Below are positions 1 to 5,213 of a DNA stretch of 8,716 bases, one piece after another. Below the pieces are notes generated by a model. That model did no database searches. It worked only from the letters and a program-made list of their open reading frames with translations, and was not told the origin of the DNA. The stretch's first letter is position 1, and every line of letters starts with the position of its first letter. The DNA is from Thermodesulfobacteriota bacterium (lineage in GTDB: Bacteria > Desulfobacterota > RBG-13-43-22). The stretch spans positions 1 through 8,716 of the forward strand of contig JALOOY010000037.1 of the NCBI GenBank assembly GCA_025454185.1, written 5' to 3'. The translations under genes were made by a program, and so were the position numbers.

Positions 1-105
1 TTTGAAAAAAAGAACAAGAGGGCCATCGCGACCATCGAAGAAAGCACCTTTTCCACCAAGGTGGACATCTGGATGATCCCGGTGAGCACGGAGGAGGCGA
101 AATAA
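1..105 (+). CDS. C-terminal fragment of small protein, paralogue of next gene
   Basis: Only the last 34 codons are in the window; the reading frame enters from the left edge and ends at a TAA at 103-105. The visible peptide runs from FEKKNK through STFSTKVDIW to a short acidic tail. It aligns without gaps to residues 59-92 of the next gene: 17 of the first 27 positions are identical, including FEKK, TFSTKV, W and IP. The two are therefore adjacent paralogues. I cannot name the family with certainty. From memory it resembles the C-terminal part of small deltaproteobacterial lipoproteins that carry one compact alpha/beta domain. Whether this copy has a lipoprotein signal cannot be seen here. 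Confidence 0.7.
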   Translation, partial: FEKKNKRAIATIEESTFSTKVDIWMIPVSTEEAK

Positions 106-136
106 TTCAGCGGGAATCCAACATTCATTCCGTGCC

Positions 137-415
137 ATGAACGCCGACAAATCCAAGATCTTCCAGACCACCAGTATGACCGCCGGCGTCTTGTCCCTGG
201 ACGGGAATGTGGAGGTCAACTCCCTGATCGCCTTCTTCAAGGCCAGTATGGCCAAGGACAACTGGGTCATGAAGGGGAATTTTAAACTTCCGCCGAAATC
301 GGTATTGCTTTTCGAGAAAAAAGGCAAGAACAGCATCATCCTGATCGATGAGGGGACCTTCAGCACCAAGGTGGAGGTCTGGTCCATTCCGCAGGCAGAG
401 GGAGTTGGGAAGTAG
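137..415 (+). CDS. Small single-domain protein, tandem paralogue lacking a signal peptide
   Basis: This 92-residue protein has no function I can assign. It consists almost wholly of the domain shared with the upstream fragment: a beta-like N-terminal stretch (TTSMTAGVLSLDGNV, 11-25), a helix (NSLIAFFKASMAKDNW, 28-43) and a beta-rich C-terminus (SVLLFEKKGK, then TFSTKVEVW, 55-82). ATG 137 is the only plausible start. The frame is open upstream only from 86, with no ATG, GTG or TTG in between, and no clear Shine-Dalgarno precedes it. The first residues look like the middle of a longer family member, with no signal peptide or lipobox. It may therefore be a cytoplasmic derivative or a copy that lost its 5' end in the duplication. 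The protein-like composition supports coding; expression is uncertain. Confidence 0.65.
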   Translation: MNADKSKIFQTTSMTAGVLSLDGNVEVNSLIAFFKASMAKDNWVMKGNFKLPPKSVLLFEKKGKNSIILIDEGTFSTKVEVWSIPQAEGVGK

Positions 416-420
416 AAAAA

Positions 421-448
421 GACGAACGTCCAACAGCGAACATCGAAT
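421..448 (+). repeat. Heptanucleotide tandem repeat, site A1
   Basis: Five bases after the preceding stop codon lie four consecutive 7-bp units: GACGAAC, GTCCAAC, AGCGAAC, ATCGAAT. Read on the minus strand the unit is GTTSGNY, like the units at 2458-2478, 4708-4735 and 6473-6500. The first part (AAAGACGAACGTCCAACA, 418-435) is identical over 18 bases to 2455-2472. The array lies between the small duplicated gene and coaBC, so it also forms part of the coaBC leader. Confidence 0.7.
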
Positions 449-471
449 AGGGATGTCAACGCCGGGTTGAT

Positions 472-1677
472 ATGAATCAGGTCAAAGGGCGAAAAATCGT
501 TCTGGGGGTCAGCGGCGGTATCGCCGCCTACAAGGCCGTGGATCTGCTGCGGCGGATTCAGGACCTGGAGGGGCGGGTGGCCGTGGTCATGACGGCCAAT
601 GCCCAGCGGTTTGTGACCCCCCTGACGTTTCAGGCCCTGACGCCTGAAGGGGTCTATACCGACCTGTTCGATGCCTATCGACCCGGGGCCATGGACCATA
701 TTCACCTGGCCCAGTGGGCCGACCTGGTGGTCCTGGCCCCGGCCACGGCCAATCTGCTGGCCAAGGCCGCCCAGGGCCTGGCCGACGACCTGCTTTCCAC
801 TTTTCTGCTGGCCTGTACGGCGCCCCGGCTCTTTTGCCCGGCCATGAACGTGCGCATGTACGAAAACCCGGCCCTTCAGGCCAACCTGGACCGGATCCAG
901 GAACGGGGCGGATTGATTCTGGAACCGGCGGCCGGGTCGCTGGCCTGCGGGGAAACGGGCCGGGGCCGGCTGGCCCCGGTGGAGCAGATCATCGAGTCCC
1001 TGCAGGGAATTTTTTCTCCCGCTGATCTGCGGGGGGAGCGGATTCTGATCACCACCGGCTGCACCTGGGAGCCTCTGGACCCGGTACGGTTTTTGACCAA
1101 CCCCTCCACCGGCCGCATGGGCTTCGCCCTGGCCCGGGTGGCCCGCAGGAGGGGGGCAACGGTAACCCTGATCAGCGGTCCAACCCACCTGGCTCCGGTC
1201 CCCGGCGTCGAACACATTCCGGTGGTCACGGCGCGGGACATGGAAAAGGCGGTTCTGGAGGCCTTTCCCCGGGCCACCATCGTCATCAAGGCCGCGGCGG
1301 TGTCCGATTATAGACCGGAAGAAACAGCCGAGCAGAAGATCAAGAAAAAGGAGGAGCGGGTGACCCTTTCTCTGGTGCAGAACCCCGATATCCTCCGCCG
1401 CTTGGGCAGACTGAAGAACGATCAATTCCTGGTCGGGTTTGCCGCCGAAACCGAGCATCTGCTGCAGAACGCCCGCACCAAACTGGAAGAAAAAAACCTG
1501 GACCTGATCGTCGCCAACCCCATCGGGGTGCCCGGGGCCGGTTTCGCCGGGGAGACCAACCAGGTCCATTTTCTGTTTCCAGACGGAGAAGCGGAAAAAC
1601 TGCCGCTGATGCTTAAAGAAGAGGTGGCTTCCCAACTCTTCGACCGCATTATCCGGGAGAAGGGGAAGAAGGCATGA
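472..1677 (+). CDS. coaBC: Bifunctional phosphopantothenoylcysteine decarboxylase / phosphopantothenate-cysteine ligase
   Basis: This cytoplasmic enzyme makes two steps of coenzyme A synthesis: it joins 4'-phosphopantothenate to cysteine (CoaB) and decarboxylates the product to 4'-phosphopantetheine (CoaC). The 401-residue length is normal for the fused form. The CoaC half (1-180) has the flavin-binding GVSGGIAAYK (12-21), the catalytic His of DHIHLAQWAD (H76), the PAMN motif (123-126) and the active-site-lid Cys in LACGETGRGR (C159). The CoaB half (187-395) has the nucleotide-site ITTGCTWEPLDPVR, the NPSTGRMGF loop with N210, the AAAVSDY motif and K289 in QKIKK. All align in place with the E. 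coli enzyme as I recall it. ATG 472 is the only start downstream of an in-frame TAG at 448-450. No good ribosome-binding site is visible. The stop overlaps the next gene's start (ATGA). Confidence 0.96.
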   Translation: MNQVKGRKIVLGVSGGIAAYKAVDLLRRIQDLEGRVAVVMTANAQRFVTPLTFQALTPEGVYTDLFDAYRPGAMDHIHLAQWADLVVLAPATANLLAKAAQGLADDLLSTFLLACTAPRLFCPAMNVRMYENPALQANLDRIQERGGLILEPAAGSLACGETGRGRLAPVEQIIESLQGIFSPADLRGERILITTGCTWEPLDPVRFLTNPSTGRMGFALARVARRRGATVTLISGPTHLAPVPGVEHIPVVTARDMEKAVLEAFPRATIVIKAAAVSDYRPEETAEQKIKKKEERVTLSLVQNPDILRRLGRLKNDQFLVGFAAETEHLLQNARTKLEEKNLDLIVANPIGVPGAGFAGETNQVHFLFPDGEAEKLPLMLKEEVASQLFDRIIREKGKKA

Positions 1678-2456
1678 TCCTGACCCACCGGCCCGCTCCG
1701 AACCTTCAGACCCTGACCGGCGATCTGATTGCCCTCCTGGAGCGGGAGAAACGCCGGGGGCGGGATTACCTGAGGCTGGGGCCGGCAGGGCGGCAAACCC
1801 TGGCCGTTCTGACAGCGTCGGTTGCTGCGGGTCGGCCGGGTACACCGGCCCGGATGCGCTCGACTGCCGGACCGCCCCGGATCGAGGCCGGCCCGGCACT
1901 GGAACAGTTGCACGAAAAGATCCGCAACTGTCGCTCCTGCCCTTTGGGCGGGGGACGCCGCCAGGCCGTGCCCGGAGAAGGTCCAGCCACGGCGGACGTC
2001 ATGGTGGTGGGGGAGGGACCGGGGGAAGAGGAAGACCGCCTCGGCCAACCCTTCGTAGGGCCGGCCGGGGAGTTGTTGACCCGCATGCTCCTGGCCATCG
2101 ATCTGCCCCGGGAAAAGGTCTTTATCGGCAATGTGGTCAAATGCCGGCCCCCCGGCAACAGAAATCCGGAAGCGGGGGAGATCCGGGCCTGTTTTCCCTT
2201 TCTGCAGGAGCAAGTCCGTCTCATCAAACCCAGGCTGCTGGTGGCTCTCGGCGGGGTGGCCGCCCGGGCCTTGACCGGCTCCGAACGCGGGATTTCCGAA
2301 ATCCGGGGCAAGTCTTTTTCTTGGGAGGGCCGGCTGGTCATTCCGACCTACCATCCGGCCTACCTGCTACGCAGCCCTGAATACAAGCGGGAGGCCTGGG
2401 AGGACCTCAAGAAGATCAGAAGGGAATTGGAACGCCTGATCGCCAATGATTTATAA
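1674..2456 (+). CDS. Family 4 (Fe-S) uracil-DNA glycosylase
   Basis: This enzyme is predicted to excise uracil from DNA to start base-excision repair of deaminated cytosine. It is 260 residues long. The core begins at about residue 80, and the ~75 residues before it are a low-complexity, Arg/Ala/Pro-rich extension of the kind often seen in bacterial members. Four cysteines expected to hold the [4Fe-4S] cluster are present: C86 and C89 (CRSCPL), C157 (VVKCRPPGNRNP) and C173 (RACFPFL). Motif A is GEGPGEEED (113-121), where family members usually have GEAPGE. The C-terminal motif is HPAYLLR (227-233). The start overlaps coaBC by four bases (ATGA) and follows a purine-rich GGGAAGAAGG, so translational coupling is likely. 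The annotation 'phage DNA polymerase-like domain' refers to the same family. I leave the gene symbol blank because usage varies. Confidence 0.93.
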   Translation: MILTHRPAPNLQTLTGDLIALLEREKRRGRDYLRLGPAGRQTLAVLTASVAAGRPGTPARMRSTAGPPRIEAGPALEQLHEKIRNCRSCPLGGGRRQAVPGEGPATADVMVVGEGPGEEEDRLGQPFVGPAGELLTRMLLAIDLPREKVFIGNVVKCRPPGNRNPEAGEIRACFPFLQEQVRLIKPRLLVALGGVAARALTGSERGISEIRGKSFSWEGRLVIPTYHPAYLLRSPEYKREAWEDLKKIRRELERLIANDL

Positions 2457-2457
2457 A

Positions 2458-2478
2458 GACGAACGTCCAACATCGAAT
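2458..2478 (+). repeat. Heptanucleotide tandem repeat, site A2
   Basis: Three 7-bp units (GACGAAC, GTCCAAC, ATCGAAT) begin one base after the glycosylase TAA. This is the same family and orientation as site A1. It differs by lacking one internal unit (AGCGAAC), which fits gain or loss of whole units. Confidence 0.7.
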
Positions 2479-2489
2479 TTAAAAACGTC

Positions 2490-2506
2490 GGGCGGGCGTC
2501 TCGCCC
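2490..2506. repeat. Short GC-rich inverted repeat upstream of nfeD
   Basis: GGGCG and CGCCC flank a 7-base GGCGTCT loop, giving a 5-bp GC stem. No run of T follows on either strand, so a Rho-independent terminator is not supported. It could be a small mobile palindromic repeat or a chance GC hairpin. It separates repeat site A2 from the ribosome-binding region of nfeD. Confidence 0.35.
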
Positions 2507-2545
2507 CCTGACCAGGCAAGGCCTTTTACGGGAGCGCATAAAGTA

Positions 2546-3889
2546 ATGGGTTTCGGTTTTTGTATGAGCCATTCTGGAATTTCAAAGGGGTTGTTCCGGT
2601 TCTTGCTGGTGCTGGCCGGCGGGCTGCTGCTGGGAGGGTTAATTCCCGCCGCGGCCAGCGGTCCGGTCAAACCCGTTCGGGTCCTGACCATCGCCTCGTC
2701 CATCAACCCGGCCGTGGCGGATTATCTGGTGCGGCATATAAAAAAGGCCGAGCAGGAGCAGGCGCCGGCGGTGGTCATCCAACTGGACACCCCGGGCGGG
2801 CTGGACAGTTCCATGCGGACCATGGTGCAGGCCCTGTTGAACGCCAGGGTCCCGGTCGTCGTTTTTGTGGCCCCCAGCGGGGCCCGGGCCGCCTCCGCCG
2901 GAGTCATGCTGGTCCTGGCCGCGGATGTGGCGGCCATGGCCCCGGGCACCAACATGGGGGCGGCTTCCCCGGTCAATATCGGCGGCAAAGACATCGAAAA
3001 GACCATGGCCCGGAAGGTGGAAAAAGACATGACCGCCTATGTCCGCAGTCTGGCGGAAAAGCGGGGCCGCAATGCCGACTGGGCGGCCAGCGCCGTCACC
3101 GAGAGTGAATCCATTTCGGCCGAGAAGGCCCTGGAGCTTCGGGTGATCGACCTGACCGCCAGGGACCTCCCGGAACTGCTGGATAAGATCGACGGCCGCC
3201 AGGTTACTACCGGTATTCAGGAAAAAGTCATCAGGACCAAAGGGGTACCTGTGGAGTATGTCCGGGAAGGGTGGCGGGACCGCGTGCTGCGGACCATCAG
3301 CGATCCCAACATCGCCTACCTGCTCATGATGCTCGGCATGATGGGGATCTTTTTCGAACTGGCCAATCCCGGCGTCATTTTCCCGGGGGTGATCGGAGGC
3401 ATTGCGCTGATCCTGTCTTTTTTTGCCCTGCAGACCCTGCCGGTCAATTATGCCGGGATCCTGCTTATCGCCCTGGCCATCGTTTTTTTTATCGCCGAGT
3501 TGAAGATCACCAGCCACGGTTTGCTCGGGATCGGAGGGGTGGTTTCCCTCCTGCTGGGCTCCATTCTTCTTTTCCGGACCGGTGACGGTGAAATCGGCCT
3601 GGCCTGGACGGTCATGATACCGGCGGTGCTGGCCGTATCGTCTTTTTTTCTGATCATAGGCTCTCTGGCCATGAAGGCCTATTTACGTAAGCCGGTAACC
3701 GGCGATCAAGGCCTTATCGGAGAGATCGGCCGGGTCCGGGATCCCATTCGTCCGGAGCGGCCGGGCAGGGTCTTCGTCCACGGGGAGTTCTGGAACGCCC
3801 GGTCCGGGGACATTTTGGAAACAGGAGATATCGTGGAAGTGGTCGGGATCGATCATTTACTGCTGACCGTAAAAAAAAGCGGGAGGTAG
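2546..3889 (+). CDS. NfeD-family membrane-bound serine protease (ClpP class)
   Basis: This is a long-form NfeD protein of 447 residues, an envelope protease that typically works with a stomatin-like partner. Residues 12-37 form a signal peptide (LFRFLLVLAGGLLLGG core, AAA-SG cleavage). The ClpP-like domain (about 42-235) contains LDTPGGLDSSM (80-90) and the nucleophile S117 in GARAASAG. The second dyad residue is probably K157 in RKVEKDMTAYVRSLA, which aligns with the Ser/Lys dyad (S97/K138) of the archaeal homologue PH1510. About four or five hydrophobic segments follow (257-375). A soluble beta-rich NfeD/OB-fold domain then runs from about 385 to 443, including GEIGRVRDP and VFVHGEFWNA. GGGAG at 2530-2534 lies 11 bases before ATG 2546. 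An alternative in-frame ATG at 2564 would also keep the signal peptide, so the exact start is unsure. Confidence 0.93.
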   Translation: MGFGFCMSHSGISKGLFRFLLVLAGGLLLGGLIPAAASGPVKPVRVLTIASSINPAVADYLVRHIKKAEQEQAPAVVIQLDTPGGLDSSMRTMVQALLNARVPVVVFVAPSGARAASAGVMLVLAADVAAMAPGTNMGAASPVNIGGKDIEKTMARKVEKDMTAYVRSLAEKRGRNADWAASAVTESESISAEKALELRVIDLTARDLPELLDKIDGRQVTTGIQEKVIRTKGVPVEYVREGWRDRVLRTISDPNIAYLLMMLGMMGIFFELANPGVIFPGVIGGIALILSFFALQTLPVNYAGILLIALAIVFFIAELKITSHGLLGIGGVVSLLLGSILLFRTGDGEIGLAWTVMIPAVLAVSSFFLIIGSLAMKAYLRKPVTGDQGLIGEIGRVRDPIRPERPGRVFVHGEFWNARSGDILETGDIVEVVGIDHLLLTVKKSGR

Positions 3890-3912
3890 CCCACGGGTTT
3901 TGAACCTTTTCA

Positions 3913-3920
3913 GGGGAGGA
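3913..3920 (+). promoter_or_regulatory. Strong Shine-Dalgarno of the slipin gene
   Basis: GGGGAGGA ends four bases before the ATG at 3925. It is the clearest ribosome-binding site in the window and fixes the slipin start. The short gap after nfeD and the absence of a terminator suggest one transcript with independent, efficient initiation for the slipin. Confidence 0.75.
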
Positions 3921-3924
3921 TCGC

Positions 3925-4689
3925 ATGTACACGTTAGCGGCTATCATTGTTCTGGTGATTTTTTTTCTGAGCAGCGCCATCCGGATTCTGAATGAATACG
4001 AACGCGGGGTAATCTTCCGCTTAGGGAGGGTCATCGCCGCCAAAGGACCGGGGCTGATTATACTGATTCCCATCATTGATAAAATGATCAAGGTGGATTT
4101 ACGGACGGTGACCATGGATGTGCCGGCCCAGGATGTCATTACCCGTGACAATGTGTCGGTCAAGGTAAATGCCGTGGTTTATTTTCGAGTCATGGACGCG
4201 GTTAAAGCCACGGTGGAGGTCCAACAATACCTGTATGCCACGTCGCAATTGGCCCAGACCACCCTGCGCAGTGTCTGCGGTCAGGCGGAGTTGGATAAAA
4301 TCCTGTCGGAACGGGAAAAAGTCAACACCGAAATCCAGGAGATCCTGGATGCCCACACCGATCCCTGGGGGATCAAGGTGTCGGTGGTGGAAGTGAAACA
4401 GATCGACCTGCCCCAGGAGATGCAGCGGGCCATGGCCAAACAGGCCGAGGCCGAGCGGGAACGGCGGGCCAAGGTCATCAATGCCGAAGGGGAGTATCAG
4501 GCGGCAACCCGTCTGGCGGAGGCAGCGGGCATTATCGCCGAACACCCTATCGCCCTGCAGTTGCGGTATCTGCAGACCTTGCGGGAAGTGGCTTCGGAGA
4601 ACAACTCCACCACGCTGTTCCCGATTCCCATCGATCTCTTCAAGCCCTTTATGAAGCTGGCCGAGGCGGCGGAGGGGAAGAAGGGATAG
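3925..4689 (+). CDS. Slipin / stomatin-like SPFH (band 7) membrane protein
   Basis: This 254-residue protein is expected to sit in the inner leaflet of the membrane and oligomerise into a scaffold, partnered and probably regulated or cleaved by the adjacent NfeD protease. One hydrophobic N-terminal anchor (TLAAIIVLVIFFL, 3-15) is followed by the stomatin hallmark NEYERGVIFRLGRV (23-36) and GPGLIILIPIID (41-52). The SPFH core continues through VDLRTVTMDVPAQDVITRDN to VVEVKQIDLPQEMQRAMAKQ (about 57-173). A charged, Ala/Glu-rich coiled coil spans about 170-205. A C-terminal segment with TTLFPIPIDLF (229-239) corresponds to the oligomerisation region of the family. The gene starts 35 bases after nfeD. 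The nfeD-slipin pair is a well-known conserved operon in bacteria and archaea. The physiological role remains unclear for the family, with membrane quality control and fluidity both proposed. Confidence 0.95.
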   Translation: MYTLAAIIVLVIFFLSSAIRILNEYERGVIFRLGRVIAAKGPGLIILIPIIDKMIKVDLRTVTMDVPAQDVITRDNVSVKVNAVVYFRVMDAVKATVEVQQYLYATSQLAQTTLRSVCGQAELDKILSEREKVNTEIQEILDAHTDPWGIKVSVVEVKQIDLPQEMQRAMAKQAEAERERRAKVINAEGEYQAATRLAEAAGIIAEHPIALQLRYLQTLREVASENNSTTLFPIPIDLFKPFMKLAEAAEGKKG

Positions 4690-4707
4690 ATTTGGTTCGA
4701 AAAATAC

Positions 4708-4735
4708 GTTTGACGTTGGGCGTTCGGCGTTCGGC
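4708..4735 (+). repeat. Heptanucleotide tandem repeat, site A3
   Basis: Four consecutive 7-bp units (GTTTGAC, GTTGGGC, GTTCGGC, GTTCGGC) start 18 bases after the slipin stop. This is the same family as sites A1 and A2 but in the opposite orientation. The final two units are identical, so this is the least degenerate array. GTTCGGCGAAG (4729-4739) recurs exactly at 6494-6504, in the array at the end of the LarA-like gene. Confidence 0.7.
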
Positions 4736-4799
4736 GAAGGAGCAAAATATAGGTTTTTCAAGTTTTCCGGGTGCTCCCCCCGAGCATGGTGGCTTATTG

Positions 4800-4841
4800 A
4801 AATGAAAAATGAAAACTGCAAAATGTCAGATGCAGAATTAA
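4800..4841 (+). repeat. Second heptanucleotide array (AT-rich unit), site B
   Basis: Six consecutive 7-bp units can be read: AAATGAA, AAATGAA, AACTGCA, AAATGTC, AGATGCA, GAATTAA. The TG at positions 4-5 of the unit is kept in the first five. The unit differs in sequence and composition from the GTTSGRC family but has the same period. It lies in the 187-bp spacer between the slipin gene and the small basic protein gene, 65 bases after site A3. Apart from these two arrays and a ribosome-binding site at about 4860, I see nothing definite in the spacer. Confidence 0.6.
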
Positions 4842-4876
4842 GAGCACAAAACAAAGGAAAAGGAGAATAACGCGGT

Positions 4877-5206
4877 ATGGGCAAGAAAGAAAAAGCGGAA
4901 AAGAAAGAAAAACCTCTGGAGAAGATGACGGCCAAGGAACTGCGGGACCTGGCCCTGAGCCTGGGATCGATCTCCGGCGTTCATGGCATGAACAAGGAAG
5001 AAGTGCTGGCGGCCATCAAGGAAGCCAAGGGTATCGCCGTCGAGGGCGGGAAGAAAACCGATCGCTCCCTGCGGGACCTCAAGGGGAAAATCAAGGAACT
5101 GCGTTCCAAAAAGGAAGAGATCCGGGAGGGCGGCACCCGGAAGGCGACGGATATTTTAAGGAAACGCATCAGCCGGCTGAAGAAAAAAACCCGGCAGGCG
5201 GCCTGA
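4877..5206 (+). CDS. Small basic protein with a Rho-N-like domain
   Basis: This is a 109-residue, lysine-rich protein. After a charged N-terminus (GKKEKAEKKEK), residues 14-53 (LEKMTAKELRDLALSLG, then HGMNKEEVLAAIKEAKGI) match the helix-turn-helix-like pattern of the Rho termination factor N-terminal domain (SAP-like fold). That pattern is 'L..MT..EL..LA..LG', a loop, then 'K.EL...I'. Residues 60-105 are strongly basic and probably helical or coiled coil (DLKGKIKELRSKKEEIRE, then ILRKRISRLKKK), which could bind nucleic acid. No Rho ATPase domain is present, so it is not Rho itself. AGGAG at 4860-4864 lies a rather long 12 bases before the ATG. The gene ends 7 bases before the LarA-like gene. 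A DNA- or RNA-binding role is inferred; the process served is unknown. Confidence 0.8.
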   Translation: MGKKEKAEKKEKPLEKMTAKELRDLALSLGSISGVHGMNKEEVLAAIKEAKGIAVEGGKKTDRSLRDLKGKIKELRSKKEEIREGGTRKATDILRKRISRLKKKTRQAA

Positions 5207-5213
5207 TTCTACC

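Noticed and set aside
1422..2354. 310-codon open frame on the minus strand across the coaBC end and the glycosylase gene
   Set aside because: It lies antisense to two confidently identified genes, has a Pro/Gly/Arg-rich sequence with no recognisable domain, and is a typical GC-rich shadow frame.
2639..3517. 292-codon open frame on the minus strand inside nfeD
   Set aside because: His/Gly/Asp-rich composition typical of an antisense shadow; the plus-strand NfeD motifs are unambiguous.
4710..4750. TTGACG followed by AT-rich AAATAT as a promoter
   Set aside because: TTGACG is part of the heptad array, and the spacing to the AT-rich hexamer (about 29 bases) is far from 17.
4772..4786. TGCTC/GAGCA hairpin with a CCCCC loop as a terminator after the slipin gene
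   Set aside because: Only a 5-bp stem with no T-run following it; too weak to call.
421..4841. CRISPR array
   Set aside because: Repeat units are 7 bp, contiguous, without spacers, and no cas genes are present.
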